From contig CP136890.1 of assembly GCA_034359265.1 (NCBI GenBank), positions 98,791,501 to 98,855,500 of the forward strand: a stretch of 64,000 bases of DNA, given 5' to 3'. This DNA is from Canna indica (Eukaryota > Streptophyta > Magnoliopsida > Zingiberales > Cannaceae). Under the pieces are notes generated by a model. It was not told where the DNA came from, did no database searches, and saw nothing but the letters and a program-made list of their open reading frames with translations. This document shows, piece after piece, positions 30,160 through 43,062 of this stretch (position 1 is the first letter of the stretch; every line of letters begins with the position of its first letter). The translations under genes were made by a program, and so were the position numbers.

Positions 30160-30579
30160 AAAATGTATTACCGACGAATATATTTTGTTGGTATTACCAA
30201 CAGAAATATATTCGTTGGTATTACCAATGGAATTACCAACAGAAACACTTCTGTTGGTATTATCAACGAAAATAATTTCGTTGGTAATACCAACGGAATA
30301 ATTACCAACGAAAATACTTCTGTTGGTATTACCAACAAAAATAATTCTGTTAGTAATACCAACAGAATTATTTTTGTTGGTATTACCAACAAAATTATTT
30401 TCGTTGGTATTAATAACGGAAAAACATATGTGTTGGTAATACCAACAAACGAAAAAAATCCGTTGGTAATACTGATGGATTTTAGCAACGGAGTGTCCGT
30501 CAATAATAATATTACCGACGGATTTTGGAGTATCACCAACGAATTTCGTCCGTTGGTGATACCTTATTTTCTTGTAGTG
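30160..30579. mobile_element. Solo CACTA-type terminus with subterminal repeats
   Basis: Reading from the right, the end is CACTACAAGAAAATAAGG, a CACTA terminus. It is followed by about 400 bases of TTGGTATTACCAAC units in both orientations. No matching left terminus is seen, so it is a truncated end. The 157-codon ORF across it encodes only repeat-derived NxFVGITN peptides and is not a gene. Confidence 0.7.
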
Positions 30580-30599
30580 TCTAAATAAAAAATATTATT

Positions 30600-31152
30600 T
30601 TTATATATCATATTAGTTATATATGAAAAAATATTATATTTTATATGTGTTAAAATAATAATTTACAAATAGGTTTTAATTATTTTTTTATATAAAGAAT
30701 AATATATTAGTTATTTGATGTATATTTCATAGCAAGTACTCATTAATCAAACATATTACCAATGAGAAATTACGATTCATATCAAGTAAATTATTTTTGA
30801 TACTTTCAAGATAAATATACTAAAAAAAAATAATTTACTAGAATTATAATTTTTTATGAAAATTTACTTTTTATGTCAACCAAGTGGGCTTTGGGGTTGG
30901 TAATTGGTTATTTGGACCTTTATTCACCTTCCTGGATAATTAATAAAATTTTATTTTGATAAAAATTCTGATCATCGAGTTATATTAACTCGGACAAAGT
31001 TTAATTGAGACGGTCTGCTGTGGGTCAAATCTAGTCTGTCAGTTTATAAATTATGATCAAAATAATTTTGATACATTATTTTCCGTATGTAAAACTAAAA
31101 TACTTATGAAGAAATCAAATCAACAAGCATATATCGTCATCATCATTTAAAG
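30600..31152. other. AT-rich DNA downstream of CHX copy 2
   Basis: No supported feature. Confidence 0.5.
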
Positions 31153-33831
31153 CTAGGGCAACTCATCAGTGGTCGCGTGTACACGATGGTCGGAACCTAG
31201 AAACCCTCGTGCTCCTTGCCTCTTGCTCTTGGGAGAGACATCTGAGGCCTGCACCTCCGATGCCGACATGATGACTTGCTGCCTCACCACCAGCGTTGAC
31301 ACTCCGCCTCCAAAATCCGTCGACGCCAACAAGTCCCCGATAATTCCCAGCTCTGGGTACTCACTCCACGTCGACAACCCCGCCGTCAATACCGACTCCT
31401 TCCCCTCTCTCCGCCCCACTATGAGTAGGTTGAAATCGGGGCTCATCTTGCGGATCACCGCCACCGTCTCCTCGCCGTCCCTCACCAGCTCCTCCCTACA
31501 AACTACCCGCCTTCCATCCACCTTCTCGTGCTGGAACTGCTTCATCATCCTGTCGTCGATCTTCTCCTCCCGCCCTTCTTGCCGCCATTCCTCAGGCGGG
31601 AGGAACCACACTACCGTCAGCTCGATGTTGGTGTAATCCGCCATGCGCACGGCGTAGGCCAGCGCCTCCCGGTCGTCGGGCCCACCGAAGAAGTAGACGG
31701 CCACCCGTTGCAGAAGCGACCCGGCGCCGGAGAGCCCATTGTCGATCAAGATGCCGACGGAGCACGGAGCGTACCGGAGGACCTTGACGTTGACGACCTT
31801 AGCGGCAAGGTTGGAGTTGCTGATGGTGCCGTTGGCCTCGAAGTACTTGTGGAAGGGAAGGATGGCGAGCGTGGCCTTCTTGTCGAGGGCGAGGGAGCAG
31901 ATGTCGTCGTGCATCGTGGTATACGGGCAGATGCAGACGAAAGGGAGGACGGAGACATAGCCGTCCGGGTACTGCTGCTCGAACAACCTCCGGAAGGCGT
32001 TGACGATGAGGTCGGAGTTGGAAGGGGCGTCAGTGGAGGAAGTCCTGCTCTTGTACTTGTGGGGAAGGATGACGGAGTCGGCGCGTCCGACGAGCTGGAT
32101 AAGGTGGAGGAGGTAGAGGCAAATGGGCGAGCTAGTGGTGGGGCCGGAGGTCCTGAGGAGGGCGAGGATGGGGTTGACGTTGTACTGCTCGTGAATGCAG
32201 GCGAGGACGCGGAGCTCGTCGTCCGGCTTGGAGTGCTCGAGGCTGCGGTTCTTGTACGCCACGTAGCGTTCCTCCGGCCGGTACAAGTACTTTATGAGGG
32301 GCGCGGTGCTTGCGCTGATGAAGAGAAGTGTCAAGATGATCACGGTGTATTGCTTTAAATTGATCACCTGCAATCCATATCGAGAAAGTTCGATTCAATT
32401 AATTTGTTTTATATTTATTGGATTAAAGCTAGCCCGCGCATGCATGCATATAGCATGCATGCATGCGGTACGTGCCTTGGACTCATGCAAATTAACAGCG
32501 CCGACTACTTCATCGACTCCCTTGCAGAGCATCATGAGGCCGACGGTGATGGTGTCGCGCTGCGTCATCCTGCAGTAGAGGCAGGGCAAGACGGCCCCTA
32601 TGAACTTGGTGACGATGCACACGCACAAGAACACTTCTATCCACTGCCACCCGCCGACGTCGGGCAAGTACTCGAAGTGCACCCTCATCCCGCTCGAGCA
32701 GAAGGTCAACGGCAAGAATAGGGTTACGACGAAAGTATCCATGCGATGCGCCAAGGTCGCCCCTAGTGGCTCCCCCTCCGGCAGCACCAGCCCGAGGAAG
32801 AAGGGCCCCGTGGTGAGGTCGAACCCCGCCAACTGGGTCACCACTCCGCACGTCAACGCAGTGGACATCACCGCCACTAAGCTCGCCTCGCCCAGAGGTT
32901 TCCCCTCCGGCGTCCGTCTTATGAGATGCACGATGATCGGCCGGAGAACGAAGACGATTAGTCCCAACATACCGAAGAAGGACAGCAATGCGAGCACCCC
33001 CTTGACGGGGGAGCCCATCTTGGCGCTCAGGAGGAAGGTGACGAGGAAAGCCTCGGCGAAGACGTGCAGGACGTGGGAGATGAGGGTGGCCGACAAGGTT
33101 AAGCGGCCGAGCTTGGAGCTGAGGAGGTTGAGCTCGCTAAGGGTGCAGGAGAGAACGATGAAGGAGCTCAGGCTCCATTGGTTGCATACGTTGAGGAGCA
33201 GATGGGTTTTTGAGTACGCATCAGGGAGCCTGTGCTTCATGGAGATGAACAGGAGATAGACGGAGAGGATCGGCAACGCAGTGCTGACGACGGCGATAGC
33301 CAGAGCCTTCCTGCCGACCTTGGGGACCATGTTGAGGTCGGCCTTGAGGCCGGCCATGAAGCTGAAGATCATGTAGCTGAACATGCCGGTGTTGGTGAAC
33401 TGCTCATGGATTTGTGGGGCGAACACTGTTTTCACAAACGTAAAACTTTGCCCGAGGACACAATTCCCCATTAGAAGCCCCGCCTGCACAACAAATTAAT
33501 TATAATCAAGGCTGAAATCAATCAATTAATTGATTAGAAACTTACAATTGCAGGCAGGCATGCAGGCACGTACCACAATCTGAGAGACGTGGATGGGTTG
33601 ATGGAACCGGCGGAGGAGGAGATGCAGGAGGCGATGTAAGATAAAGATGAAGCTGATCTGGTAAAGGAGGTTAGGCAAGGGAAATTGGAGAGGGTCGTCG
33701 CCCAGCCAAAGGCCGCCGGAGTTTGTGGGGTAGGTATGGAAGCAATAGCCATCCCTGATTCCGAATTGCATGACGTCGGCGAAGTCATTGAAGATAGCGG
33801 TTTGGTTTGTCAAGATGGACGTGGATGCCAT
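31153..33831 (-). CDS. Cation/H+ antiporter of the CHX (CPA2) family, copy 2
   Basis: Predicted monovalent cation/H+ exchanger of internal or plasma membranes. Exons: 33831-33574, 33483-32476, 32367-31153. They give 826 residues in one frame. Intron positions match copy 1 (after SQIV, and before the soluble C-terminal half). Intron 2 needs a GC donor (CCAAG|GCACG); the nearby GT would break the frame. The start at 33831 (MASTSILTNQ) is chosen because an upstream in-frame Met at 33969 would add an extra hydrophobic segment not typical of the family. The conserved aspartate of the SAALVND-type motif is histidine here (SATLISH, His223), so ion coupling may be altered. The C-terminal tail after LVVRQQV is longer than in copy 1. 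Confidence 0.9.
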
Positions 33832-33999
33832 AAGGGCTTGACCTGCGCGCGTAGATCGAGATGTGCAATAAGGAATAAGGTAAGCACGAAAGTAAAGAGA
33901 AAGAGATGAAGAAATGAGAACAATAATTAAAAGGGCCAGGAAGCCAATTAGAGTGAGTAGTGACCACAAAATTAGGAGATAAAGTAGGATGATGGTCAG

Positions 34000-36240
34000 C
34001 TTAATCCAGCGATGTTACTTGTTTTACGATACGTAGTTTTAGTGGATAGTTGACCGTGAGAAGACCTTTTGCTATTTTCCCGTTATGTCTACTTATTTAT
34101 TTATTTATTTATTTATGGAAACAAATTAACTTTTAGCATTTTATATATATACACAATTACACACAATAGTATTTTTCCAACAGCTAGTATTTTAATAAAA
34201 CCATCAGTTTAGCACGGTCCAATGTTTCAGCTGATTACATACAATTCAAAACAGATTATTCAACAGGACTGCGTTAATTTAGAAGAGCATTTATCCAATA
34301 ATCATAATATGAATCAAAACAATTCTGGAATCTGCATGACCCTCCATATAAGCTTATATAATAAAATCTAACCAAGGAAAAAGATTTTTTTTTGACAAAA
34401 CTATCCTCATATATATATACCCGGCCTGTACGTATGATGAAAAATATGTCTATTTCAATAATCTGTCTAGATGTCACCAATCCGGAATAATTTGGGAGCA
34501 ATCTGTTCAAGTGTCATCAACCCAGGACAATTCGAGAATATTTTGTCTGTATGCCAACAATAATGGACCATAGACAACACATCTCGTCATGGATGTCGAC
34601 AACCCAGGACAACTTGGGATAATCTGTCCAAGGTGTCGATAACCCGGGGCAAAATCACCAATGGAGTCAAAAACCCGTGACAAAGACAAAACACCATTCC
34701 CTATTATCTTTATTTGCTTGTGTGATTTTTTATTTGTGTTGTAGATGACTTATAAGGAAGATATCTTGAATAATATCTCGTTCATGATCAAGGATGATTG
34801 TGAGATGCCAAATATTATTACAAGATAACTATTGGACTAAATTACGGGAGACTAAATTGCGAGATCAAATTGTCTCAAAATTTAGTACCATGATTTTTTT
34901 GTCCCTTCATATAAAATATGATCATTTTTATTATCATTTTATGGAGGGTCAACTTTTAAATTACTTATCCAAAAAAAATCAGTCCTATAATTTATATGCT
35001 GAAACTAATTATGGCACTGGCATATAAAATCTATACGATAGATCTTAAAGTCATACTATGCTGCTGATATGTGAGAATTAAGCATCAATTTTATCTGAAT
35101 TCGATTTTCGGATTTGAATTTGAAACAAATTTAATTTCCTCTTAATTTACCAAATTTAAAATTTAATCTTCAATTTACTCGGTAAATTAATCCTAATGTT
35201 TTCGTAAGAAGAAGATGAAGTATGAATTCACAAAAATGTTATTAAAAATAGGTTTTGACATAGGATTATTTTTTTATAAAAATCAACATTTTCGTAGATT
35301 TCCAATGTCAATTTTATCAACTATATCAAATACATGCACCATTTAGCCGATTTCTCTCATTAATGGTGTCGATTTTGGAAATTTGATGTCGGTCAGATCG
35401 ATTTGGGGTGTCAATTCAATTTGCATGCGACAACTGATGCCTATTGGATTTGGACACTGATTTTCTACTGCTTCTAGCACATGTTTCTATTTTAGCTTCT
35501 CGTATTGGTGCTAATTTTAAAAAATTATATTTGTGCATTTTCTTGTAGAGGCGAAATGATTAAATAAAACTTCATTGAACCCTAATCTAGATAACTTAAC
35601 ATCAATTTTGTGATTCGTAGGAAATTTTGCTGCCGTGGCGGTGGATGCCATGAATCTAGAGGGAGGTGGCCGAGAAGGGGCCGAAGGCGAATAAATTCGG
35701 CTAAAAATCATATGATGTCCAATAACAAATTAATTGACGCATGTTGTCGCCGAAGAGAGCTTGGGGTCGGGTGTCGTGCGTGAAGATGCCCTAAACCTGT
35801 GGGTCTCTGGTTTTGTTCACGAGATACGAAACTACGACATATTTATAAGTATGCCACGACCAATTTCGATCAATTTTGCGAAACAACAAAAATGACTCGT
35901 AGTAGAACTCCGACTCCTATACAAAAGTGAGCTTTCTGAAATTTGGATTTTGCGAAACCAAACACGAAACCAACGCGCGAATGCATTGCCAAAGATTATT
36001 TTGGGTCCAATTTCGATTTCGGAGCGAAAATGAAACCTAAAATTGGGGCAAACAAACAGGCCCCAACAGTTTGGCTTTTTATCACCTCAAACTCCTAAAG
36101 TATGTTTATTTCACAAAGTAAATTGATGATGCCCATGATAAGAGAGAAGCATACCTTCAAACCTCTAGATATGAGAGACTACACAACGTACGAGTGCCTC
36201 GATGAGATCGAAGGCCCACAAGGAGCACACAATGCGATGG
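34000..36240. other. Intergenic DNA between CHX copy 2 and the LINE
   Basis: It contains a (TTTA)n microsatellite near 34090-34116. At about 34430-34690 it has degenerate tandem units of GTCGACAACCC(A/G)GGACAA plus TTGGGA-type text, spaced roughly 60-70 bases. No gene is recognised. Confidence 0.55.
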
Positions 36241-36258
36241 AAAAAAAAGAGGTCCAAG

Positions 36259-38260
36259 ATTTTTTTTGAGCTAAAGCATCTTGTATTCAATCAAGAGTAA
36301 TGAGTGAGATACAAGCCAGGGGGAGGGAGAATAAAAGAAAAGAAAAAATAGGTAACCTAAAAATCACCATTAGTGATATCAAGATACAACAAGTTAGGCA
36401 CACTAGTAAGAGAGGAAACAATTTATCAGGGCTACCACAAAACTATGCACGCCCCGAGCCACATCATGGAAGCACCTTTGGTTTCTCTCAAACCAAAGAT
36501 AACAACTCCAGACAATGAGAAGACGCGTCTTTTTAAGGGACAACTTGTTGACAATCTCATTCGGCAGGGAGTCCTGAAACCAAGTAACAGGGAAGGTCGG
36601 CTCCTTGAGTTGAGTAAGAAATATACTCCAAGTAGAAGTAGAGTATGGGCAATTGTAGAAAATATGATCAAATGATTCATCCTCATTTGCACACAATAAG
36701 CAAGTAGAGTCAGTAGAGTCGCTGATCAGTCCCCGTTGCAGGAGTTTATCCCGAGTTGGCAGGCGACGTTTAGACCATATCCAACAGAAGAGGGCCACTT
36801 TTGGTTGTAACTTACGTTGCCAAATGAAGCGATGATAGGTGTCAGCCACACCTCAGAAGATCAAGAGCCGGTAGAGGGAGTTGGTTGATAATGCTTTGTT
36901 AGGAGTCTACTTCCATCGAATGATATCATCACCCGAAGAGAACCGAAGAACCTCCAAAGCCGATGCCATCTTCTGTAGAAGCTCAGCATTAACATAGGAG
37001 AGGAAGGATATATTCCACCTGACTAAAACACCCAAGTTATCCACAACATGGGCCTCCGCAATGGAGATTCGGGGAACACGAGCAAGGCGATGCAGCTGAG
37101 GAAAAATCTCAGCCAATGTGCGATTGCCATTCGAAGGCTCCCTCCATAGTTGAACAAAGGTCCTTATTCCCACCTCATAGTCCGGAGAACCTGAGAAGAT
37201 CTCTTGCAACTTGAGGATGTACTGCCAAGCCGATGAGGCGTAGCGAGTCTACCAATGATCAAACCAAGAAGATGGGTCATGGGCAGTCCCTCGGATGATG
37301 CTAATCCATTGACAGTCTGTAAGAGTTATATATTTCCATAGCCACGAGCCTAACCGGGCCTTGTTGTGTGCAGTGAGATCAAGAACGCCTAAATCGCCAT
37401 CCTTGCGCAAGCAAGTAACCAAGTCCCAACGGACAAGGCACTTGCCTTGGCAAGAAGAAGAGTCGGCTCCCACCCATAAAAATTTCCATATTCGATTGTT
37501 AATATTTTGATGACCCAACCCGGGGCTTGGAACATGGACAAGATGTAGGTCGAGCTACTAGTAATGGAGCTATTGATGAGGGTGAGCCGCCCTGCCTGCG
37601 ACAAGAGGCGGCCCTTCCAGGAGTTGAGCCTCCGATCAATGCGCTCAATAAAGAAATTTGAGTCATCTTTTGTCGGTTTGCCCACCCTCAACGGAAGGTC
37701 AAGGTACTTGAGGGGAAGCGATCGAACAAAGCATCCAAAAAAGTCAGCCGCAGAGAGATCACCCTTGAGACTAAGTAGGCAAGTCTTTTCAGGGTTAGTC
37801 AGGAGGCCAGTGGCATCCCCAAAGCAATGTAAATAGCAGACGCGGATTATAAAGACTTGCGGGGTTGTTAGCACTGAAAAGCACTAGGTCATCGGCAAAG
37901 AGAGAATGAGTGACTCTGCCTTGTAAGAAATTGCCGAGAACACCCTCCAGAAGATTGTTTCTAACCGCTAAGTCGATAAGCATAGAGAGGCAACCGATCG
38001 AGAGGTTAAAGAGGAATGGAGACAGGGGGTTACCCTGCCTAATACCCCTTCGATGTCAAAAAACTCGACCCATTTCCCCGTTAACAATAAGAGAAGATTC
38101 CGATTGCAGTAGATTTTCGATCCAGCATATCCATCGAGGGAGAAGCCACGAGCCCTCAGCATTTGCAAGATGAAATTCCAGCTCATCAAGTCGAACGCTT
38201 TCATGAAGTCCACCCCTTTTGTTGTTTAGACGAGGCATAATTTCACCCCTTTTGTTGGGA
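36259..38260 (-). mobile_element. LINE (L1-type non-LTR retrotransposon), 5'-truncated and decayed
   Basis: The order on the minus strand is as follows: late RT (DFMKAFDLMSWNFILQMLR; LFADDLVLFS near 37900), post-RT region (NPEKTCLLSLKG; RLNSWKGRLLSQAGRLTLIN) and zf-RVT domain (FCWIWSKRRLPTRDKLLQRG; CLLCANEDESFDHIFYNC). The endonuclease and early RT are missing. Several frameshifts separate the pieces. A short poly-T on the plus strand near 36259-36266 may be the remnant poly-A tail. Confidence 0.9.
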
Positions 38261-38299
38261 CAAGGAAAAACTAGATTGTCCCATTGACCCACTAGACCG

Positions 38300-39579
38300 A
38301 ATAAATTGTGTTATATGAATGTACAGGCATTGGTTTTTGACTGAAATAACTTTTTAAGAATGAATTTTATTTGTTTGGAAAATAAACTGTAACGAAGTGA
38401 AAAACCAAATCTGAACGAGAACACAACATGCACAGAAATGCAAGTTGGCCATTGCAATAGTCTACATTATTCCCAGGTCTCAGCACATATGTAGTAGCAA
38501 GTTCGAAGCATGCGTCAAGTTAGAGAAGACACAATAACTTGATCTCATTAACCACATTACTTATTATAGAAACAGTTTAAATCAACCAAATATTGAAACA
38601 GAGTAAAGGTAAACTCTTCACAGGTAGATGAAAATCCACTACCCTAAACAAGTTTTATAAAGCAGAGCAGATGTGTGCAAAGAACTCTGATAGCGCGACC
38701 AACTCCAGCTTGTGTAAGGTGACAAGAACCAACATCGGGTGAGCATAAATGCCAAGAAAGCGATCTACATTACAAGTATTACTTAACAAAAACTAAGGAA
38801 CTTCAGCAGTAGTAAAGTTTGTGCTGCCTCAGTTGATGGAAGTGCCTGACCTCATAGCAGCTTCTAGCCTGCTATTAACAAGTTAAATTCCACGACATAA
38901 CATTTTAAATAGATGAATCTTCTTAAAAACCTCAAGATAGTTCTTCAATCTAACAAATCCTATATGGTTGTGTTACATATGATAGAACTATTGCCCTAAT
39001 AAATTACTCGGTTAACAATGTATTGACTATTGATAAATTCGAATATGCCATTAGTAAGAGATAAACAATAGTGTCGCGGATGCAACAAGAAAATCCAAGC
39101 ATGATAATGCTGTAACAGACAAAGGATCCGCGGATTAATTTTATAGAGCTGATCGTAATGTAGTAAGATTTAAGAAATTAACTTATCAAAATCAGGGAAA
39201 TTGAACCCTCAAACACCTCAATGGAACATATCATAGTAAGATTAGAGAAGCTAGTCCAACTGACACATAGGAGTCGTAGAATAAGATACAAAGATATCAA
39301 GGAAATGAAACCCTTATAAACACTTTTATAAAACCTTGTAAAGCGATGAGATCATTTTTAGAATGAGCAAACTTACTACAAGACTACACATCATTCTTCC
39401 AATCAACATGCAATTTAGGGTAGACCACTAAAGAAGATTATTGATTGGTCTAATGCTAAACTTATAGCACTTTTTCTAACTATATATGGCGACAAAAGTG
39501 ACAAGTATAACATTGTTTCAAAACAAATCCACAATCATATATTATATATACCTGCATTGCCGCTGCCGAATTTAGGATT
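38300..39579. other. AT-rich intergenic DNA between the MLF-like gene and the LINE
   Basis: No gene recognised. It is probably the 3' flank of the MLF-like gene. Confidence 0.5.
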
Positions 39580-40726
39580 TCATTCAGGCAAGTATTGTTG
39601 AGCAGTCCCCTTCCAAGCTTTCTCAAAGCTAGGTATCTCATCTGGGCATCAACAAAATGAAAGATATTAACAAATGATGAAAATAATTATCTACTCATGT
39701 GAGACAACAAACCTTCACTCAGGTTATGCAATGCTTGCTTTGTGTCCACCCTCCCATCGGAACTCAATATTCTCACTATTGTGTGACCCTACAAAACAAT
39801 ATGACCTACATCTTTAATAATATTTTCTCCATTGAAATCAGCATGACAAGATTCATGAGCGAAGTAGAATCTTAAAACAAATACAATATAATGCAAAAGA
39901 AGAACAATATGGGCAAATACTTTGTCTCGAATTCCACAAGAGATCTTATGAGTTGCTTTGCCCGTAGTTGCATCATCTTCCTTGGTCTCTTCCAGAACTG
40001 TCTGTTAAACGATCATGCAAGAATATGAAACTGAATAAAAAAAGGCAACAAGCAAAGCCTCTATTACCACTCATTAATTGCGACTCAAAAGAAAAAGTTC
40101 ATAATTACATATTTACATGGATAACATTATTGACTTACTCCATCAGTACCAGTTCTCTTGAATGTGGATGAAGTATAACATGCTCCATTTGGACCACCGT
40201 AAGTGACAGTTGAGCTTCGGTAAGCATAGCTATGGCCTCGCAGATGCATTCTATTAAAATGGTCTATGTCATTCTTGAACTGATTATGTGCACTTCCTTT
40301 CTCTGTATATGTAGAATGAAGTAATATGGTCATCCATTGCTTTCTAATATCAACTTGAGACAGGAGAGAAACGATTGATCTACCTTGTGCCTTTTCGTCT
40401 GGATGTTGAACAACATACGACTCTTTGCTACACATAGAAGGTCTCTCCCCTTTCTCCATATCGGTCTTCTGTGCATCGCTTTCATCATCAGAAGAAAGCT
40501 CCTCAATGATTGGTCGTCTTGACCTATCTTTTGGGGGAGCCTGACCTAGAAATCCAGCATTGCTCGTCTCCCCAAAGGTGCACCAGTTGGGCATGCTTGG
40601 CCCAAACATGGTTCCAAAAGGTTGTTTAAAGAAAGGATCATCAAAAGGGTCTCTCCCATCATAACACCCGGCAAATGGGTCAACTGAACCAAAGAAATTA
40701 TTTTTAACACCTCTTCCCCTCTGCAT
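39580..40726 (-). CDS. Myeloid leukemia factor (MLF1-interacting family)-like protein
   Basis: Plant member of the MLF family, whose biochemical role is poorly defined. Exons: 40726-40384, 40302-40139, 40001-39921, 39788-39713, 39641-39580, joining to 241 residues. Family features are VDPFAG, RDPFDDPFFKQPFG, PIIEELSSDDE, SSTVTYGGPNGACYTSSTF, DDATTGKATHKIS, and the C-terminal FEKAWKGTAQQYLPE. The 81-bp intron 40303-40383 lies inside a longer open frame. I removed it because it has GT...CAG borders and breaks family similarity (without removal the frame still stays open). The start at MQRGRGVKN is chosen from family pattern; an in-frame Met upstream at 40804 is less likely. Confidence 0.87.
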
Positions 40727-40899
40727 TTCTTCAGTACCAACTTCTACAAATAAAAGGAGTATTGTTTTCATATTTTGCAGATTCCCAAACATTCTATAAT
40801 GCATTTAGAACATGATCAAAGATACAATTTACCAACAGTAAATCCACAAAATCCAAGCAAGCATAAGTTACCATCAACTTTGGCTCTTAATTCATTCCG

Positions 40900-41480
40900 A
40901 GCACTATGTCAACGGAAAAGGGCACGTGAAATCAACACCATTTCCGACCATATTTGAAAGCGGAATTGCATTGCACAAATACGATTAAGAAAAATAACAA
41001 GAGAATACAACCAGACAGAACAAACCAAAATTGTATAGAGAGCAAAAACTATGGAAGGCATATCACTGTCTCAACCGACCATGGATCTCAAATGCAGAAC
41101 CCTAATAAAGAGAATGAAGAAGAAAGAGGCAGATTACATATCCTTTGGGCGATGCGATCTCCCGCTTCGATCATTCCCCTCCGTAACTGCCAAACGTAAT
41201 CATCCACGAACCACTTCCCTCGCTTGCTTCCAATCAAATACGCTCTCAAAAACGTGCTTTTTTTGGCTTTATATAGGGCTCCCCTTGTTGCAGCCTGTAT
41301 GATGGGCTTGCAAGCTTTTGAGCCTGCAACCTATTTTGCAACCTGCAAATGCGGGCTACAAAACTTAAATCCTACAATTAGATTAATTGCAGGTAACCAA
41401 ACACTAATTTTAGATAAATGCTGCAAATCAAGTTGTAATAATGTTTACATGCAACCAAACAGTCCCTAATATTTACATGT
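40900..41480. other. Upstream flank of the MLF-like gene
   Basis: Probably holds its promoter and 5' leader. No motif decisive enough to place a start. Confidence 0.45.
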
Positions 41481-41912
41481 AACACTATGTTTGGATTGAG
41501 GGTTTCGGAAGATTTAGGAGGGGTTTGAAGGGGGAGGGTTTTGGAGGGGTTTAAAATACCCTGTTTGGATAACTTTTTTAAGGGGTTTGAAACCCCTCCA
41601 AACCCCTCCTAGAACCTATTTTCAAAACCTCTCAAAATGGAGGGTTTTGGAGGGGTTTGAATAGTTAATGAATTAAAAATAATTAAATTACAAAAGTATT
41701 CTTAGAACAAAAATATATATTATTATAAACGAGGGCATAGCGGTCTATCAAATCCCTCCAAACCCCTCCAAACCTTATATGAAGTTTAACCAAACAAGGT
41801 TTTTAAAACCCTTTCAAAAATCTCCAAACCCCTCCCCCTCCAAAACCCTTCAAACTCCTTCAAACCTCTCCCCCTCCAAACCCCTTACTCAAAGTTATCC
41901 AAACACAGTGTT
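41481..41912. mobile_element. MITE with GTTTGGAT-type ends
   Basis: The left end AACACTATGTTTGGATTGAG and the right end (complement AACACTGTGTTTGGATAAC) are inverted repeats. The interior is filled with GGAGGGGTTT and its complement in mirrored order, so the whole element can fold. The exact target duplication is ambiguous (TA or TAA). Non-coding. Confidence 0.75.
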
Positions 41913-42469
41913 AATGTTGCAACTTGCAAGGCAAACGTGGAAGAGGGATTTTGCCCGGTAAGATTTCACTTTTTACTCTTTATTTTGTAAAAAGATGCAA
42001 GCTAGATTTTTGATTTTTAATTATCTTGTTCTCATCTGCTTCATGTCTGTAGGTGGTGGAGTTGCTCTCATATATGCTACAAAGGAGCTTAATAAGATAG
42101 AAGAAGAAAAAAAAAAAGGAAGATGAAAGAAGAGAAAAAGAGAATGAAAGAAAAATTTAAAGATGAAAGAAAAAATATGAATACGATAGTTATTTTCGTG
42201 GACGAGATGAAAGATGGGAAGAAAGAAAAGAATCGACGAAGATAGATATTGATTTATGTATGAATGAGTAGAATATGTTTGAATTTTATTTTAAAGTTAG
42301 AATTTTGATGTAACTAGACTCTTACTTTATTAGATGTATTTTTTGTAATGGATATACTTTATGAATTTTGTAATAGATATATTTTATGTTAAATGATTTT
42401 TTTGTCTTTATATGTTTCTTAGGATTTATGCAAATATAATTAAATTATAAAAATATTAAATTTTATATG

Positions 42470-42720
42470 CATGGAGACCCTCACGAAAAAAAATAAATCT
42501 ATGAAAAAAATAATTAGTGAGGATCATCGATCCTCACAAAATGTAGAATTAGTGAGGGTCGCGAACCCCATATGACCCCCACTAAAAGCTTTTAGTGAGG
42601 GTCACTCAACCCTCAGACATCGCAAGAAAATTCTCATCATTAAAAGTATAGGTGAGGGTCATGTTCTGACCCTCACTAAAAGTAGCTTTCGTGAGGCAGA
42701 ACGCAGAACTGACCCTCACC
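42470..42720. repeat. Cluster of GACCCTCACTAAAAG motifs
   Basis: At least six copies of GTGAGGGTC / GACCCTCAC in both orientations, spaced 20-50 bases, including a palindrome around CACTAAAAGCTTTTAGTG. This is the look of a transposon subterminal region, but no terminus is identified. Confidence 0.55.
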
Positions 42721-42725
42721 AATTC

Positions 42726-43062
42726 TCATGAGCTCGGGGCTCCACTCGATCATACAAGGACACCCACGTCATTCATTAATTATCAAAGATTCGACAATAA
42801 TGAGCTCGACATATTTGAGATAAATCTCGACCCATTTCAGACATATCCCCACGAGATTCAAAGAAACATCGATCATCGTCTCGAGACATCTTTATCCTGC
42901 ACTATAAATAGGCATGATGCACATCAGATATAATTTTGATTCTAATTTCATACTAACCATCTAGAATTCCTTCCTACTTAATTCTTCACAAGTCTCCCGC
43001 TGGAGTCGCACTGGACCAAGAGATGCGAATGACCACATCACCTCGGTTTCAAGCAAGAACAA
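42726..43062. repeat. Dispersed repeat, copy 2 (solo-LTR-like)
   Basis: Homologous to 12895-13245. This copy keeps a better TATA block (CACTATAAATAGGC) and CTCCCGCTGGAGTCGCAC. It is likely a promoter-bearing LTR fragment. Confidence 0.55.

Noticed and set aside
30160..30579. CRISPR-like array of regular short repeats
   Set aside because: Repeats alternate in orientation, spacers are not unique, and the region ends in a CACTA terminus in a plant genome.
30115..30588. 157-codon ORF with repeated NxFVGITN peptides
   Set aside because: The peptide repeat follows from TTGGTATTACCAAC subterminal transposon repeats, which are open in both strands.
31528..32358. 276-codon plus-strand ORF opposite CHX copy 2
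   Set aside because: Same antisense effect as in copy 1. The peptide is Val/Glu/Asp/Gly-rich without a domain.
41779..41961. Pro/Ser-rich ORF at 41.8 kb
   Set aside because: Lies in the CCTCCAAACCCC repeats of a MITE.
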